64,000 bases of DNA from Kwoniella bestiolae CBS 10118 (Eukaryota > Basidiomycota > Tremellomycetes > Tremellales > Cryptococcaceae), in assembly GCF_000512585.2 (NCBI RefSeq), contig NC_089246.1:1736001-1800000 (forward strand), read 5' to 3'. This document shows, piece after piece, positions 11,254 through 24,260 of this stretch. Position 1 is the first letter of the stretch, and each line of letters opens with the position of its first letter. The translations under genes and the position numbers were made by a program. The notes under the pieces are model-generated. The model was given only the letters and a program-made list of their open reading frames with translations. It had not been told where the DNA came from and made no database searches.

Positions 11254-12266
11254 CTAATAATCATCCTCATCCTCCTCATAATCATCAAATATCCCTCTCC
11301 CACCCTCCCCCGACCCTCCTCCGCCCTCGAAATCCCTCTTCCAAGTCCCAATATTAGGCAAACTATTAGGGTTCGGCGCGGGAGCACTCAATGCTTCCTG
11401 TTGTCCATACCCATGTTGATGCTGCTGTTGATCTTTCTTACTTCGTTTTTTGACTCCGCTTGCTCCTCCTGCTGGATCATTTGGATTGGAAGCAGAGACT
11501 TTACGTTGTTTCGAGGGACCCGCTTTGGGCTCCGCGATGACTGGGTCGGGGATTGTTTCGACCAGGTCACGGAGGAAGTCGAATGTTGGGTTGGAGTTTA
11601 TCATGTGTTTTCTGCAGCGGATCTATGGCGTTAGCGACTATTCATTCGGCTTCTGCTTTTCCGATGTAAGAGATACAGAGAAAAGAAGGAAGCCAGGGGA
11701 AAAAGGAAGATTAAACGGGGGAAGTATCTGCTTCATCTTATATCGGATATGCTAAGAAGACCACTGCCACTCACAAATGATAAGCCGTCATCTTCTTGGA
11801 CCCCCTCGATCTAGTCTCTTTACAAGTCTCGTCGATGAGCTGCTGCATGAAGCATTCGAGTGATTTGGCTGCACCGTGGAGTAATGGACAGATCAGAGAT
11901 CAGTTACTTCCGGTGGCTCACGCTCCATCTACAGCTGACCAGTTATAGTACTCCTCCTTGATGATGGGATACACTCGCCCACTCACAAATCATCACTGGC
12001 GTCGCTGAAGCGAGTTTACCCACTTCCTCATCTAATTGCATTATACGTTTTATACGGGCCTAAATGTATGCTCAGGATTAGTAAGCTGATTCCATATGGT
12101 AGAACTATAGTCGAAGCTTACGACTGGGAACTACGACGAAAGGATTCAGTCAGCACTTCGTTTGCATTTCTCAGGTGAAGAGCAATGCGGAGGATGAGGA
12201 AGGAAGATGGGGTATGGGCGTACTTACACGACTCTGTTTCGATTTCTTCGATCTGAGAGGGGGCAT
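11254..12266 (-). CDS. BUR6: NC2-alpha / DRAP1-type histone-fold transcription corepressor
   Basis: Exons 12266-12228, 12130-12122, 12059-11987, 11868-11775 and 11611-11254 give 190 residues. The protein opens with a basic MPPLRSKKSKQSR, then the NC2-alpha signature FPV-ARIKRIMQLDEEVGKLAS, and continues through SLECFMQQLIDETCKETRSR and KKMTAYHLKH. This is the full histone fold (residues about 14-100) that pairs with NC2-beta (Dr1/Ncb2) and binds TBP-DNA to repress or tune RNA polymerase II initiation. The C-terminal half is Pro/Gly/Gln-rich and ends in an acidic stretch. Exon 2 is a 9-nt microexon coding exactly FPV. Without it the conserved motif is broken, which supports its reality. The symbol BUR6 is the yeast orthologue name. 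Confidence 0.93.
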
Positions 12267-12694
12267 CTTGGTTCTTGTATGTCCTATTATCAGGTTTGAG
12301 AGGTGTACGAATGAATGAGGTTGATGAATGATGGAACAAAGCAGAATCAACAATATAATGTGAGTGATCTACGCGAACATCATGAACATGACCGGCTTAT
12401 ACCTCAACTTGTCAACAGTGATGAGCAATGATGCCACATTCGGTAATTATCGGGTTTTGAGGAATTGTCTGATGGAGACCCCACATTCCACCTGTGTTAA
12501 TACCGCTACCGCTTCGGTTAGATCTAGTACTCTACAGTATCGTCATACAAAGTAGAATATTGGGTCAACCGGAATTATCTCACATCATATATCATCCATC
12601 CTTCTCTTGCTTTCTTCTCTCTTCTTGATATATACGCATCATACGCAAACTCACTTCTATCCTACGTAACACACAGATACACACAACAAGCAAA
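12267..12694. other. Divergent promoter region (NC2-alpha / TPI)
   Basis: Shared upstream sequence of two housekeeping genes. A C/T- and CA-rich leader runs into the TPI ATG. No gene seen. Confidence 0.5.
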
Positions 12695-14129
12695 ATGGTA
12701 GCTAGGAAATTCTTTGTTGGGTGAGTCACCATCTCCCTTCTCATCACGGCTATGGAAAAGTGAGAAGTGAGGAAAGCGAGTTGAAGGAAGAATGACGGGA
12801 ATCATAGCTGATATATCCCCCACCCAATCACAGAGGAAACTTCAAGATGAACGGTTCCCTCAAAGAGGTCGAGACAATCGTTCAAAGAATCAACGATGCC
12901 AAATTCGATGGATCTGCTGGTATGTTCAGTTCCGTCCATATCATTCCTTCCTTTGTATACTATGATCAAGCAACATCCCCATATCACCTATCTCGTTCTC
13001 TCATACATCCTCATCCCCACATACAACTCAGCTGACTCTCATCTTATGAAACGCAGAACTCGTCGTAGCCCCCCCAGCCTTGTACCTCCTCAAAATCCAA
13101 GGCGAGCTCAACCCCCCAGCGCAAGTATCCGCCCAAAACTCGTACACCGAGAAATCAGGTGCTTTCACCGGTGAGATCTCGCCTAACCAGCTCAAGGACG
13201 CCAATGTCCATTGGGTCATTCTCGGTCATTCGGAGAGGAGAAGTCTGTTCGGGGATACCGATAAGTTGGTGGCTGATAAGGTGGGTCTACACCTGTCTGG
13301 GAATCTAAAAGTGTTATATGATATCTCATCGGAGGATCTATGATTTCCATTCGTTCCTCTTCAATTCGTGACTCTTCCCCACTCTGAGCTTGTGTCGACA
13401 TGCTAACTCAAAACACTCGTACAGACCAAAGCCGCCGTTGGAGCTGGTCTCAGCGTTATCGCCTGTATCGGTGAATCCCTCGAGGAAAGAGAATCAGGAA
13501 AGACCCAAGCTGTCGTTGAGAGACAACTCGAGGCTATTGCCAATGAAATCTCCGAATCCGACTGGAAGTGAGTTGACTCTGTGTATCTATCCTCTTATAT
13601 CTCTCACTTGACTGACTTGGGAACCCACTCGTTATTGTAGGAACATCGTCATTGCCTGTAAGCTTCCACCTCCTGCGACTTCGCCCAGGTCTTAACACAG
13701 CTGACACGACTATTCTTGTGACCTACAGACGAACCAGTCTGGGCCATCGGTACCGGTAAAGTAGCCACCAAGGAACAAGCCCAAGAGACCCACGAGCAAA
13801 TTCGACAATGGCTCGCCAAGAAGGTTTCTCAATCTACCGCTGATGAGACTAGAATCATCTACGGTGGTAGTGTGAATGGAAAGAATTGTACCGATCTCTG
13901 TGAGTCCAGTCAACTCGATAGTCTCCTCACATACAGATCCCCATACTCCAGGGTACCCCTAAAATGGATTGATTAGCTTTACGTCTACCCACGAACGTAG
14001 CGACAAGGTCAGCTAATAACGTCATTTTTGATGCTCGCAGCTAACGCTCCTGATATCGATGGGTTCCTTGTCGGTGGTGCTTCGCTCAAACCTGAGTTTA
14101 TCGATATTGTTAACAGTCAAAAGGCCTAA
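12695..14129 (+). CDS. TPI1: Triosephosphate isomerase
   Basis: Seven exons (12695-12720, 12834-12919, 13057-13280, 13425-13567, 13641-13657, 13729-13899, 14041-14129) join in phase to 251 residues, the normal family length. It interconverts dihydroxyacetone phosphate and glyceraldehyde 3-phosphate in cytosolic glycolysis. Catalytic signatures are all present: the N-terminal Asn/Lys in GGNFKMNG, the His loop ILGHSERR, the catalytic Glu in AYEPVWAIGTGK (loop 6), IIYGGSVN, and the phosphate-binding GGASLKPEF near the end. Exon 5 is only 17 nt and falls just before the catalytic Glu loop. The ATG context (CAAAATGG) is good. The C-rich codon bias fits high expression. Confidence 0.98.
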
Positions 14130-14546
14130 GCGGAAGTGGGAAGTGGACAAGGTGGAAGAAGCAATTGAAAGAAAGAGAAATATAGTATATACAGTTTATA
14201 CGGTGCATTATGCAGGATGATGTCAATGAAAGGTTCTGCTGCCATAGGCAAGATACTGTTTGCGAGTGTCTGGGCTTACGCTCGAAGCAGAGATTTGAAT
14301 GGTTAAGTTAAGTCAACTACCTCTCATAGTCAGCCTCGTGTGGGACCGTACAATGATAGCGAGCGAACGTCAATTTGATTATGCAGCTTTGAAGGTCAGG
14401 TCAAAGGATTCACAGTGATCTGGGGCAATGGTATCGCTTCGAATATGAACACGCCATACTGAGTAAAGTGCAACCTGAAATACTGTTCGTCACTGATTGA
14501 ATTGCAGCGTCATATGTCCAATGCATTACTAATGCAAACCAACTCT
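14130..14546. other. Convergent 3' flanks (TPI / uL22m)
   Basis: 3' ends of two convergent genes about 420 bp apart. No further gene seen. Confidence 0.5.
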
Positions 14547-15804
14547 CTACCAAGTCCACCCACTAACCACCTTCCCTCTAATCTTCCCATCCTCCCTAAC
14601 GACCCCGGCGCTCCTAACCTTCCTCAAATCCTTGACGAAACGGTCTTGCAACTTCTCCTCGTGGGTTTTTCCTTCTCTGAGAAGGACGTGGATCTTGGAA
14701 GACGGATGATGCTTGATACCGTATTTACCTCGACCTTTGATATCTAGTCGGGCGATTTTGGGTCCTTTGGATACCCATGTTTCGGCTGGGTGGGTGGGTG
14801 GGGTAAGATTAGCTCTGCGAAATTATACGAGATAGAAAGAAACCGATGATCTAGAGCCAATTGGACAAGACGGTCGTAAAATCTGAACCAGCCTAGAGGA
14901 AACACAACAACTCACCAACAACCAACTTGCTCCTATCCAAACCTTTATCCACCGCATGATCCCTCGATAATGCCAAAGTAGATTTGATCCATGATGAAGC
15001 TCTTTTCTCGGAGAACTGCATTTGTACGATGGCCTCGTCGATGGGCAGGTCCGATATTTGACGAGAGAGGTCGTTGAGCTTTCGATGGGAGATCTTGTGA
15101 AGGGCTGAAGAGTATTTGTGCTACGTTGTTGAAAAACCGTTAGCTTCCAGTTAATCGGATTCTATCGATCCAACCCTTTCCCTTATTCAGATGGTCCTCT
15201 TGTTCTCTCACATCTACGCCTGCATCTGAATTTGATAAAATGGAAATGGAAATGCAAAACTAACCTCAGTCCAAGGTACATCCCCCCTCTTCCTCCTCTT
15301 CTTCCCCGGCCCATCCTCCTCTTTATCCCTCGAATACTCATCAAACAAACCGCCAGTCGATGACTCCTCGTTGGTAGCTGCCGTACCATTTGCTTCAACC
15401 ATCTTGACCGATCCACCTTGTTCTTCAGCTTTGACCTCTTCCTTTGGCTGATCTTCACCTGCCCAACGGGGGAGTTTGGGGAGGTATCGATCCCATCCTG
15501 AGAGGTTGAATGCGCTGTGGTTCAAAAAGTAAAAAGTCAGAATCAGCTATATGTCTTTTCTCAACGTGGTAGTAGAATTCGTGTATGTGAGCCCACAGAG
15601 AGAGGGAATACATACGTTCTGACCTGGTTCTGGTACGGTGAAGTGACTTTCAGAGAGGGGTTGAGCGGTCGGAGAGAAGATGGGCCAGCTATTGAAGTCT
15701 GGGCGACTAAATGGAGAAAATCAAGTATCAGCCTTATCACTTCGCCAAGCCGACATGCGTAAGATAAGCTCACCTGTGAATATCGATCTTAGTGGTCGAG
15801 CCAT
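14547..15804 (-). CDS. MRPL22: Mitochondrial ribosomal protein uL22m
   Basis: Exons 15804-15774, 15706-15616, 15514-15265, 15120-14916 and 14785-14547 give 271 residues. The C-terminal half carries the L22 fold: YSSALHKISHRKLNDLSRQI, DLPIDEAIVQMQFSEKRAS, then ARLDIKGRGKYGIKHHPSSK (the region that lines the peptide exit tunnel). The N-terminus (MARPLRSIFTG) is basic and fits a mitochondrial presequence. A charged insert (EEVKAEEQGG to GKKRRKRGD) separates presequence and core, as in other fungal uL22m proteins. It faces TPI convergently. Confidence 0.92.
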
Positions 15805-16272
15805 GATGCCTTGTCTTGGGATGATTGATGATACTCTACTCAGGCAATGCACACAGAAATGCAGATGTGATGATGATGTTTTTGAGATGCAAGATGAATG
15901 TCGAAAAGTGACTTTTGATTTCGGAAAGAGAAGTCTCAGCGCATTGGAGGCGAAAATAATTCCACGTCATGATCTGTCCACGTGGCTCGTTGTATGGGGC
16001 TGATAACTGATATATCTAACAAGAAGTTGCAAGATGGATCATGACGCGAATATAAATCAATTTGATGTATTCCGCAACTTCACTGTATGAAACATCTAGA
16101 CAGCATAGATAGCGTAGACGAAGACCGCCTGGGAGCAGAACAGGAAGTTGTAACAGGTCACAGCGAGATAGCAGTCAAATGATCTCATTTCAACAATAAC
16201 AGCAACCTGTAACCCTCCCCACTCACCCGCCGCACGAGTGATCCCCCTCCTGGGCAGCTACTCCCGACCAAG
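15805..16272. other. Divergent promoter region (uL22m / SAC3)
   Basis: Upstream DNA of two divergent genes. Nothing else seen. Confidence 0.5.
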
Positions 16273-19200
16273 ATGCCCTCCGCCATCTCCGCACTCGACT
16301 CTGGCAATCCAGATAACGAGGATGATTCTCGTAAAGCGTCCAAGCTCGCCGCGAGGGCAGCGAGGTTCAACAAGGTCTTACCGGGCAACAGGTACAAGCA
16401 GGTCAGTCGTCTATCTCTTCAACGACCCCTACACGATTCACTGTCACTCAGGATTTCAAAGGAGGAGAGAAAGAGAAAGCTGACTATAGGAGGCATGACT
16501 TATAGCTCGAAGAGATGCGTATAAAAGAACGAAAAGCATTCGAGCAACAGGGATTGATCAAAGTGGGAAAGACCGAATTGGGAGATGCGGTAGATATGCG
16601 TGGAACATGCGAACAGATGTGTTCAGAGTACGAAAGGGAATTTAGGGAATACACGAGGGAGGTGCATCCTTTTGAGAAGATGGTCCGTTGGTCTTTCTTT
16701 CACCTTCCAACCCATTGGCAACTCCTGACTATAGACGATCATATAGGGCTCTGAAGGAAGGATGGATCCTTCCAAAGCTGTAGCTGCGTATTCCCGTTCA
16801 GATGCAGGTGCGGGACATGGTGATTCCGCTATCTTACCTTCGGATCTGAGAACTCCTGGTACCCTCGTTGTAAGTCTGGTGTCCCTTCAGCTGTGTGAAG
16901 ATCAAAGGCAAAACTCGAGCTGAATGAGCCTTCGCAGCGAACATTGGATTACCTGTTCTCAGTGATCATGCCTTCACTCCCTCCTTCCCCTTCATCGTCT
17001 CTTGCAACACCGCGAAAAGCTTTAGGATACTCCGCAGGTTTCATAAGAGATAGGACAAGAGCGATTAGAAAAGAGTTTGCAATGCAGAGTAGCTGGGGAC
17101 ATCAAGAGGCTATAGCGAGTTTCGAGAGAATCGCCAGATGGCATATATTGTGTTTGCGGGAACTGCAAGAAGAAAGTGGGACCAACGTGGATATGCATAT
17201 CGATTCTGCGGAGCTCAACCGATGTAAGCTGGTCCTTCAAAACAGAAGGAAGTCTCGCTGACGGGATTTATACACAGGTTTCACAAGTTTGCGACAACAC
17301 TATAATGACCGACGGGAAGAACTGGGTGTCGAAGCGCCCTGCCCGAACGAAGCTGAATTTACAGCATACATGTTGATATACGACCTCAACTCTAAATCTG
17401 TTTCCATCCCTTTCTCCGAACTTCCCTCCGTCATAATAGATAATCCATTAGTGAAAATGGCATGGGAGATCCGCCGAGCCGCTCAGCGAAACTTTGATAC
17501 TCAGAAAGAAGGGTCCAAACATAATGCCGAACTAGGAATGAATATGATTTCAAGATTCGTCAAATTACTTAAACAACCCAAGTTACCGTTCTTATTAGCA
17601 TGTCTCGTGGAAATTAGATTAAGGGAAATGAGGAGAAGTGCTATTCGTGCTTTGAGAAGACCTTACCCCGCTCTGAAGAGCGATCCGATAAGGGTGAATG
17701 AAATGGGTGAAGTGATAGAGAGGAAGATGATCTTGTTGGAAACGCTGAATAAGATATTAGGGTGCGAGGAACAGGAACAAGAGGATTCAGCATGGGACGA
17801 TGTTGACTTTACCCATAATCAACATACGAACCAGGAATCAATAGACATCTCGAGAAAGTTCGGATTCGAGATCTACGAAGATGAGGATGGACCTTTAGGA
17901 GCGCTGATCAACTTAGGTTCACCCTACGACGACAATAAAGATGCGCCATTCACGAAAAGGTGGAAGTTGATTACAGAGAAAAGAGGGAATGCGAGTTATG
18001 TGGATATAGTCAATGGTCAAGCGGGTGTTCAGATTGATGGGGTTTTCAACACTCAACCCACGCAGCCAATACCGACAGCGAACAACATATTCACAGCTCC
18101 CAAATCTGCCCCTACATCGACCACATCTGCATTCTCCTTCCAGCCTAAACCATCCACTTCGACATCGGCATTCTCCTTCAAACCCGCCCCTACACCCGCC
18201 CCTGCCCCTTCTCCACCGGCGGCGTCCCTCCCAGAACCAGCGGCCACCAGTAATAAACCGTTCTTCAGGCCGCTGTGTCCACCTCCAGACCATCCCGACG
18301 TGTTAGCTGTGAAGAACAAGGGACTCATACCCGGACATCCACCAATATTAGCTGGTCCTGTCAAGGGTATATTTGCTGAGCCCTATCCATATACCGAATC
18401 GGATATACGTGACGCCTTCAACCGGCCAAACGCCTTCACCATGGGCGCCTCGCAAAATCCAGCTACACAACCTCAAGATGCCCCCGAACCCAGCTCAAAG
18501 AAGAAGAGATCAGCAGAAGATGATGCTGCTCCACCAACCAAGGCACCTCTCTTCACCACTTCGGGGTTCTTCTCTGCTCCCACACCTATCCCTTCAAGCT
18601 CATCTCCAGCTGGTCCATCCACCTTACCCTCCTTACCACCGGTCAAAGCCTCTTCCCCAACCTTACCGCCGTTCAGTATCCCCAAACCCCTCTCTCCAGT
18701 CAAGACGTCCCCACTCACAGCATCCACTTCATCGCCCGCGCGACAAAGAAAACGAACAGCTTCCTCCGTCCTTTCCTCATCGGTCGCCAAACTCTCTTCT
18801 AGCGTATTGCGCAAATCCCTGGCGGATATCCACAAAGAACGAGAAGAGCGTGTCAGTGCCATACCAGATGTGTGTGGTCTACTGGTCGACGAGGTGATCC
18901 AATCGATGATTGAAGATTACCTATCAAGCGATCTGACGCGATACGTGAAACAACGAAAGGCCGCAGAAGAATATCAACGACGAAAAGTCATGAGATCCCA
19001 GGCGATCTTACATTGGTCTCAAGGGATATTCCAACAACTCATGGATGAGGAGACTCGGCGAATTTTGAGAGACGGGGTGTTGCAAGAGTTGAAACGACGG
19101 TGTCTCACTAGACGAGCTATAAGATTCTGGAATAGCTGGGCCAAGAGCCAGAGGAAGAATAGGGAAGAATCGGAGAAGAAACGTTTGGATATGTTCAAGT

Positions 19201-21509
19201 ACCTTAACAATATGGGATTGAGCAGGTCTACCTCTCATTTACCAGTATATACCGATCGGAGCGAGGTGTCAACTCCGTTGAGTGATATTGATATGAGTCT
19301 GGAGATGGAGGTGGAGAGGATGGATAGTTTGCAAATAGATATTGAGATAAATCATGTAAGTCCCTCCTTTCTCAATCTCGTTCTCGCTTTCACTGTCATA
19401 CCCGGAGAATGGTTGAGCTGACTCTAATTTGGAATACGGTATATAGGCAGAAAGGACCAAAGATAATTTTTTCTCCCCCTCAACATTCTTAAATGCCATT
19501 ACGAAGCATATCGGCCCATTCCTATGGTCACAGGCTACTTCCAATTCGACCTTCCTCCCCGCTTTCCACACTATCATTTCCATCCCTTCCTCTACCTCTT
19601 CTTCCGAAGGCGAAGAGGAATTTGGCAATCCCCCAGAAAGGGAGGTTCAAGATTGGTTGAATAGGAAATTCCTGCCTCCCAACAAATCACGTAACATTGA
19701 CGGGGAGGAGTCGGAGAGTTATGTGGTGAATAGGGTGATGTATGAGAGTAAGATCCTGGAGAGTGGGAAGAACTTGCCTAGGTGGTGTTCTATCGGGTTG
19801 TATGTTTTTGAAGTTCCCCTTAAGTCGGATGATGAAGTGAAGAATTCTCAGTGAGTTTTAGCTTTCTCTTTGGTTAAATATCAAAAGATGCGGCAATGAG
19901 ACGGGAGAGAAAGGAGGAAAGCTGACAGTATTGTTGTGATGGAATAGGAACATAGCGGACTGTCAAGATAGGATAGGAGTATTGGTGAAGGGATTACAAT
20001 CTGTTACCAATCGATATACACCTTCTTTGCTGGTTTTGACTTGGGATGAAGAGAGTATCGAGGAGTTGGGTGAGAGGGTGAGTACATTACTTATCACAAG
20101 TCACTATCATCTCGATACCCTGCTTCTGCTTCTCGCACATGGCATGGATACAAGGTTGTGGGAGATTAGCTAATGTGTGATGTCGCATAGCTGCAAGTAT
20201 CCGAAGAACTCGATATGTTCCCCAGGAAAGCTTTGGTATCTCTACATTACTCGGACGACCTAGATGAGAGATTCACGAAAGCACTGGAAGTTGCCATTCC
20301 AGACTTGCCAATCAAGGAGCAGTTCGTAGTCAAGTTGAATGGTATGTCCTCTTTATATTCCTGATCATCTCGCCCGTTGCAAACCCTATTGCGTTTCATT
20401 CATTTGATTAAAACTGAAAATGCTGATGTTGATGACGCTATAGACATCATATCGACCCTCTACCCAACATGGCAACGATACCTTGACGTATCCTCCCTTC
20501 AACTTACGCAACGACCAAAAGAGATCAATCTGGCTTCTGACATTTTCACTCACGGAGTTGAATTGATCAATTCGATTCCTGAGATGATTAGGGGGATGCT
20601 CAAACCGATGGATCTAGAGGATGAGGAGAAGTGGAGGCCTATCATTTTACCGCACTTCAACGATGAGAAGGACGATCTGTGAGCTATTTCTCCCTTCAAC
20701 TCATTCATGAACTTCCGCTTTTGAAGGAGTCAACAGATATAGCAGAATGAAGGGATGATTTGCTAACTTGGAATGAAATGTGTATAGTCCCTTCGAACTC
20801 GTCGATAGGATCTCGGAGTATTTCGAACACGACTTACTAAAGGGTATAGACGATTTGGATCTTTTGGTCACTCCGTTAAGACAGGCTGCATTCTACGGAC
20901 AGCGTGAGTTCTCTTTACTTTCGTCTTTCTGCACGCAGTTGCTTCCCGGTAGTAGTGCATTGGATTGACGTAATCTACGTTGCAGCCCTCCCAATCATCC
21001 CGATCCTCCAATCACTCTCATACCTCGTTTTAGGCGAGTTGCGGGATACGTCCATGGAAGCACGACTGTTCCCCGATGAGAAGGGTCAGTACGGGGGTGT
21101 GGAAGAGTACAAGAGGGTATATATAAAGAGATTGAGCGGGGCTTTTGAGAAGAGGATGAATGGGTTTGTAGAGGGGATCTTACCGTCACTTGTTGAAGAC
21201 CATCCACAATTACAACCACAACCACAATCACAACACGATGAAGCCAGTATATATCCATCGCCTGGTAGACTAAACAACATATCGCCTACTAGATCAGTCA
21301 ATGGGAATGGCAATGGCACAAACAAGAAAAGGAATAGACCTGAAGATCAAGATACCGAAAACATCTCGCCCACTAAGGAAAGAGGAGGAAAGGCCAGAAG
21401 GGAGAAGGGGAGTAAAGTCAAGAAGAACGCTAGATTGTTAAAAGCACTGAAGGATGTTGAGGTGACTTTGGCTCTTAGTCAATTGGATGAGTTGGAGATG
21501 GGTAATTGA
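16273..21509 (+). CDS. SAC3: SAC3/GANP-family mRNA export scaffold (TREX-2)
   Basis: Eleven exons join in phase to 1450 residues: 16273-16401, 16506-16682, 16747-16869, 16938-17223, 17278-19355, 19447-19850, 19948-20077, 20191-20341, 20444-20678, 20788-20903 and 20986-21509. The SAC3/GANP domain spans about residues 85-400: RGTCEQMCSEYEREFREY, MDPSKAVAAYSRSDAGAG, LRTPGTLV-RTLDYLFSVIM, then helical text ending near ALRRPYP. It is followed by FG-like repeats (AFSFQPKP, AFSFKPAP, about 500-545) that could contact nucleoporins. A long helix at about 753-800 (LADIHKEREERVSAIPDVCG) sits where Sac3 binds Cdc31 and Sus1. The C-terminal 500 residues resemble the GANP/MCM3AP tail. The exon 2 donor (GTCCGT) is unusual. 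Confidence 0.88.
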
Positions 21510-21958
21510 GATGTATAGGGAATGTCATGTTGTAGCTTATACGATGCATGTAATGTCAATTATATTATACTGATTCAAGTCGATGCTTGACACTCATTAC
21601 TCGGTACTCCGATACTCACTACTCATCGCTTGGTGCGATGTGAGAACGATGCTTGCTTACTGTGATTATGACTAGAGTCAACGATAAACGACAAGATACG
21701 GAGATGCATTAATGATGTGTTATATTCAACCAAATAGGGAATCTAGCTAAAGACCAAAATACGCATTGACATTAATGAATATTTGTTTTCTTCGTCTTTC
21801 ATTCTTCGATACGATAGAAATATAGGATACAGTAGAATCAAAGTATAAGATACAATAAATAGGAATAGGGAACGAGTGGAATTCCTGTCTGTATCGAATG
21901 TAATCAACCAAGATACATCGAGTGACGCCATGCGTGATTCTCGTTCTTGCGAATTCAC
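21510..21958. other. Convergent 3' flanks
   Basis: 3' ends of SAC3 (+) and the ATO-family transporter (-). Near 21590-21625 there are loose ACTCATTACTC-type repeats. No gene seen. Confidence 0.5.
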
Positions 21959-23570
21959 CTAGACTCGTTTTCTCGCCAAACTTGGGTTCTATGGAGATCA
22001 GACTTGTCAGCTGCCGTCTGTATGTCCATTCAGGACTACCCAGCTCACGGGAAGTTGGATCGGTGCAGCTTCGGCGGTGAGGAAGCTGTGTGCACCGACG
22101 TAGAATGCCATAAGGGAGGTGATGATGCCCATCCAGCCTGTGTCTCATCATCAGCGATCTTGATCTTACCACTGTATGCATCATGTGAGAGGAAGAAGAC
22201 GTACCACCAGCCTTGATCACTCCAACCTTGTTGGCCATGTACCCCGAGGCCAGGAGAAGGAGCGAAAGCCAGAAGAAGAAGACTTTGGCGGTAATATAAA
22301 ATCATCGTTAGTATTGGTATAGATTCGCTTTGTAACTCTGTTAAGAAGTTGAACCCACATGTGCCGCAGAGTACGACGCTGGATCTGAAAGTGCCGAGCC
22401 AGAGGACAAAGGTGAAGACGAACCAGCACATGAGGAAGAGGCCGATAGCTGCATCGAGTCTGTATGGGTCGAGTGGGGTGGGTGCGTAGGTGGTTAATAC
22501 ACCGGATGATGGCCTAAGGTTAGTTAGCATCTCATCCACGCCGATCATCTCGTGGGGTGACTCGAGCTAAACGAGTATGGTGATGGTGTGAACTCACCAG
22601 TAAGAAATGGCAATTGAGAATGAGAAAGCACCGTAACTGTTCGAGAAAGCACAATTTACTATCAGCTTATGTTATTTGATCTTCACAGAAACGAAAAGCT
22701 CACCCGCAGAAAGCAGTCATACCGAATGTATTGCCAACGCAGAATTCGAAGATACCAGCTACGAATTGAGCGAGACCACCGAGGGCGAAGGACATTCCAA
22801 CGGCGATGTTTCTGAGTAGAGGATCTCACATCAGCTCGAAGATAAAGTAGACCATGCCACACAGATTAGGGCGGTAACGGCAGGGTATACTTCGTGTGAA
22901 GGAAAGGGGAGTTGACGCACTGTTGGGTCACATGTCTCGCCTAGATCAACCAATCAGTGAGTTTTCAGTTCTGACTGGAGCAATCGTCGAGGATCGGATG
23001 ACTCACATGAGCATTGATCAAGGAGAACAACAAAGTAGTAGTGGCAAAAGCGAATAACCCTATTTAGCATTCGCATTCGCATCTCACGTCAGCTGACCAA
23101 TAGCTGAAGGGATACGAAGCCTTTCCCTTCCGCAAATAGTATGTGGGGGAGGACAGTAAATAACGAAGGAAGAAGGACCAGGTGGTTCCTTCCGGCTGGT
23201 TGATGGTGTTGGTGGCAAGAAAAGAAAGGAGACGGAACGCACCGAGGGGAGCAGGGTTGGCTCTTGATTTTTGGTATACTGGGAAACCAGGTTGAGCTTC
23301 GTTGAGCCTTGGATCGATGTGCTGCGGGTGGTGGTGTCTTTGGCCTGGTGGGTCAGGAGGAAGATGAGTTTATCAGCTCGATAGGCTTCGTTTTGTACCA
23401 TAAGATCGTACGTAGGGGGGAAGAAGAAGGAAGTGGGGCAAGGTAAACGAGGGGAGATCAGACATACCCTTCTCGAGATCATGAGCACCGGTGGTAGTAC
23501 CAGTATGAGGGTCGACGGTACCTGGTAATGGATTGATCACTGTCGCAGCGGGACTAGCAGGAGTGGCCAT
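21959..23570 (-). CDS. Acetate/ammonium transporter, GPR1/FUN34/YaaH (ATO) family
   Basis: Ten exons (23570-23468, 23344-23243, 23059-23007, 22940-22921, 22811-22704, 22636-22598, 22513-22359, 22282-22205, 22137-22049, 21988-21959) join to 258 residues. The family signature NPAPLG is split over an intron (RANPAPLG-LFAFATTTLL). It is followed by GMSFALGGLAQFVAGIFEFC, GNTFGMTAFC, YGAFSFSIAISYW and a last membrane helix ending AFYVGAHSFLT. Six membrane segments are expected. Yeast Ato and Aspergillus AcpA members move acetate and are linked to ammonium signalling at the plasma membrane. The His-rich N-terminus is cytosolic. Exon 4 is 20 nt. The last exon adds only NPSLARKRV; reading on past the 22048 donor would give another short tail. 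Confidence 0.92.
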
Positions 23571-24260
23571 GTTGATTGTGACTGTGACTGTGGATGTGGT
23601 TGTGGTTTATTGGTTTGGTACAAGTATATGAGGATGAAAGACTAAAAGTGGGTTGAGAGGAAAGGAAGAGGAAAGGGATGTTAGGTCATATATATATGTG
23701 TATATGTATGTATACTCACTATGTGATAGTAGTATGCTTCTAGTCGTACACGTGTTGTTTATCTGTATGAGTAGATGACATCAATCAACTTGGATACTAC
23801 AATCTGAATCATCGTCGTCATTCTCATCACAAGTGACCATCCTTTGGGTTTGAGACAGACAAATACCACTTGACGCTCGGACCATCTCGACACTAGGTTT
23901 TAGTCCAAAGGATGGATGGATGGATGGACATGTATACATGATCGTGATCAGTTGACTTGCAGTTGACCATCATCAGTATTATTCCTTGATCCTTGATGAT
24001 GCTACTCCCATTCAGTTGATTCGCTCAGTGACGTCGCTACTCGTTTTATGATATATCACAACGAATAATGAATACTAGTAAATCAATGAACCAAACAAAG
24101 ACAAAAAGAGTCATACCCATCATAGTCGTATCCCACACTCATTCAGGCACCAGATCTTGATCTTATCAATTTGGTAAGCTGAATTGCATAGTCACACACT
24201 CTCACCTTGACGGCAGCAGTCAGTGTAGATGATGTATATGCATATGCATAAGTCTCTCTT
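23571..24260. other. Intergenic between two minus-strand genes
   Basis: Promoter side of the ATO gene and 3' side of the DNAJC11 gene. It contains a GGAT tetranucleotide run (about 23916-23930) and a dyad-like ACTTGAC/GTTGACTTGCAGTTGAC cluster near 23950. No gene seen. Confidence 0.45.
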
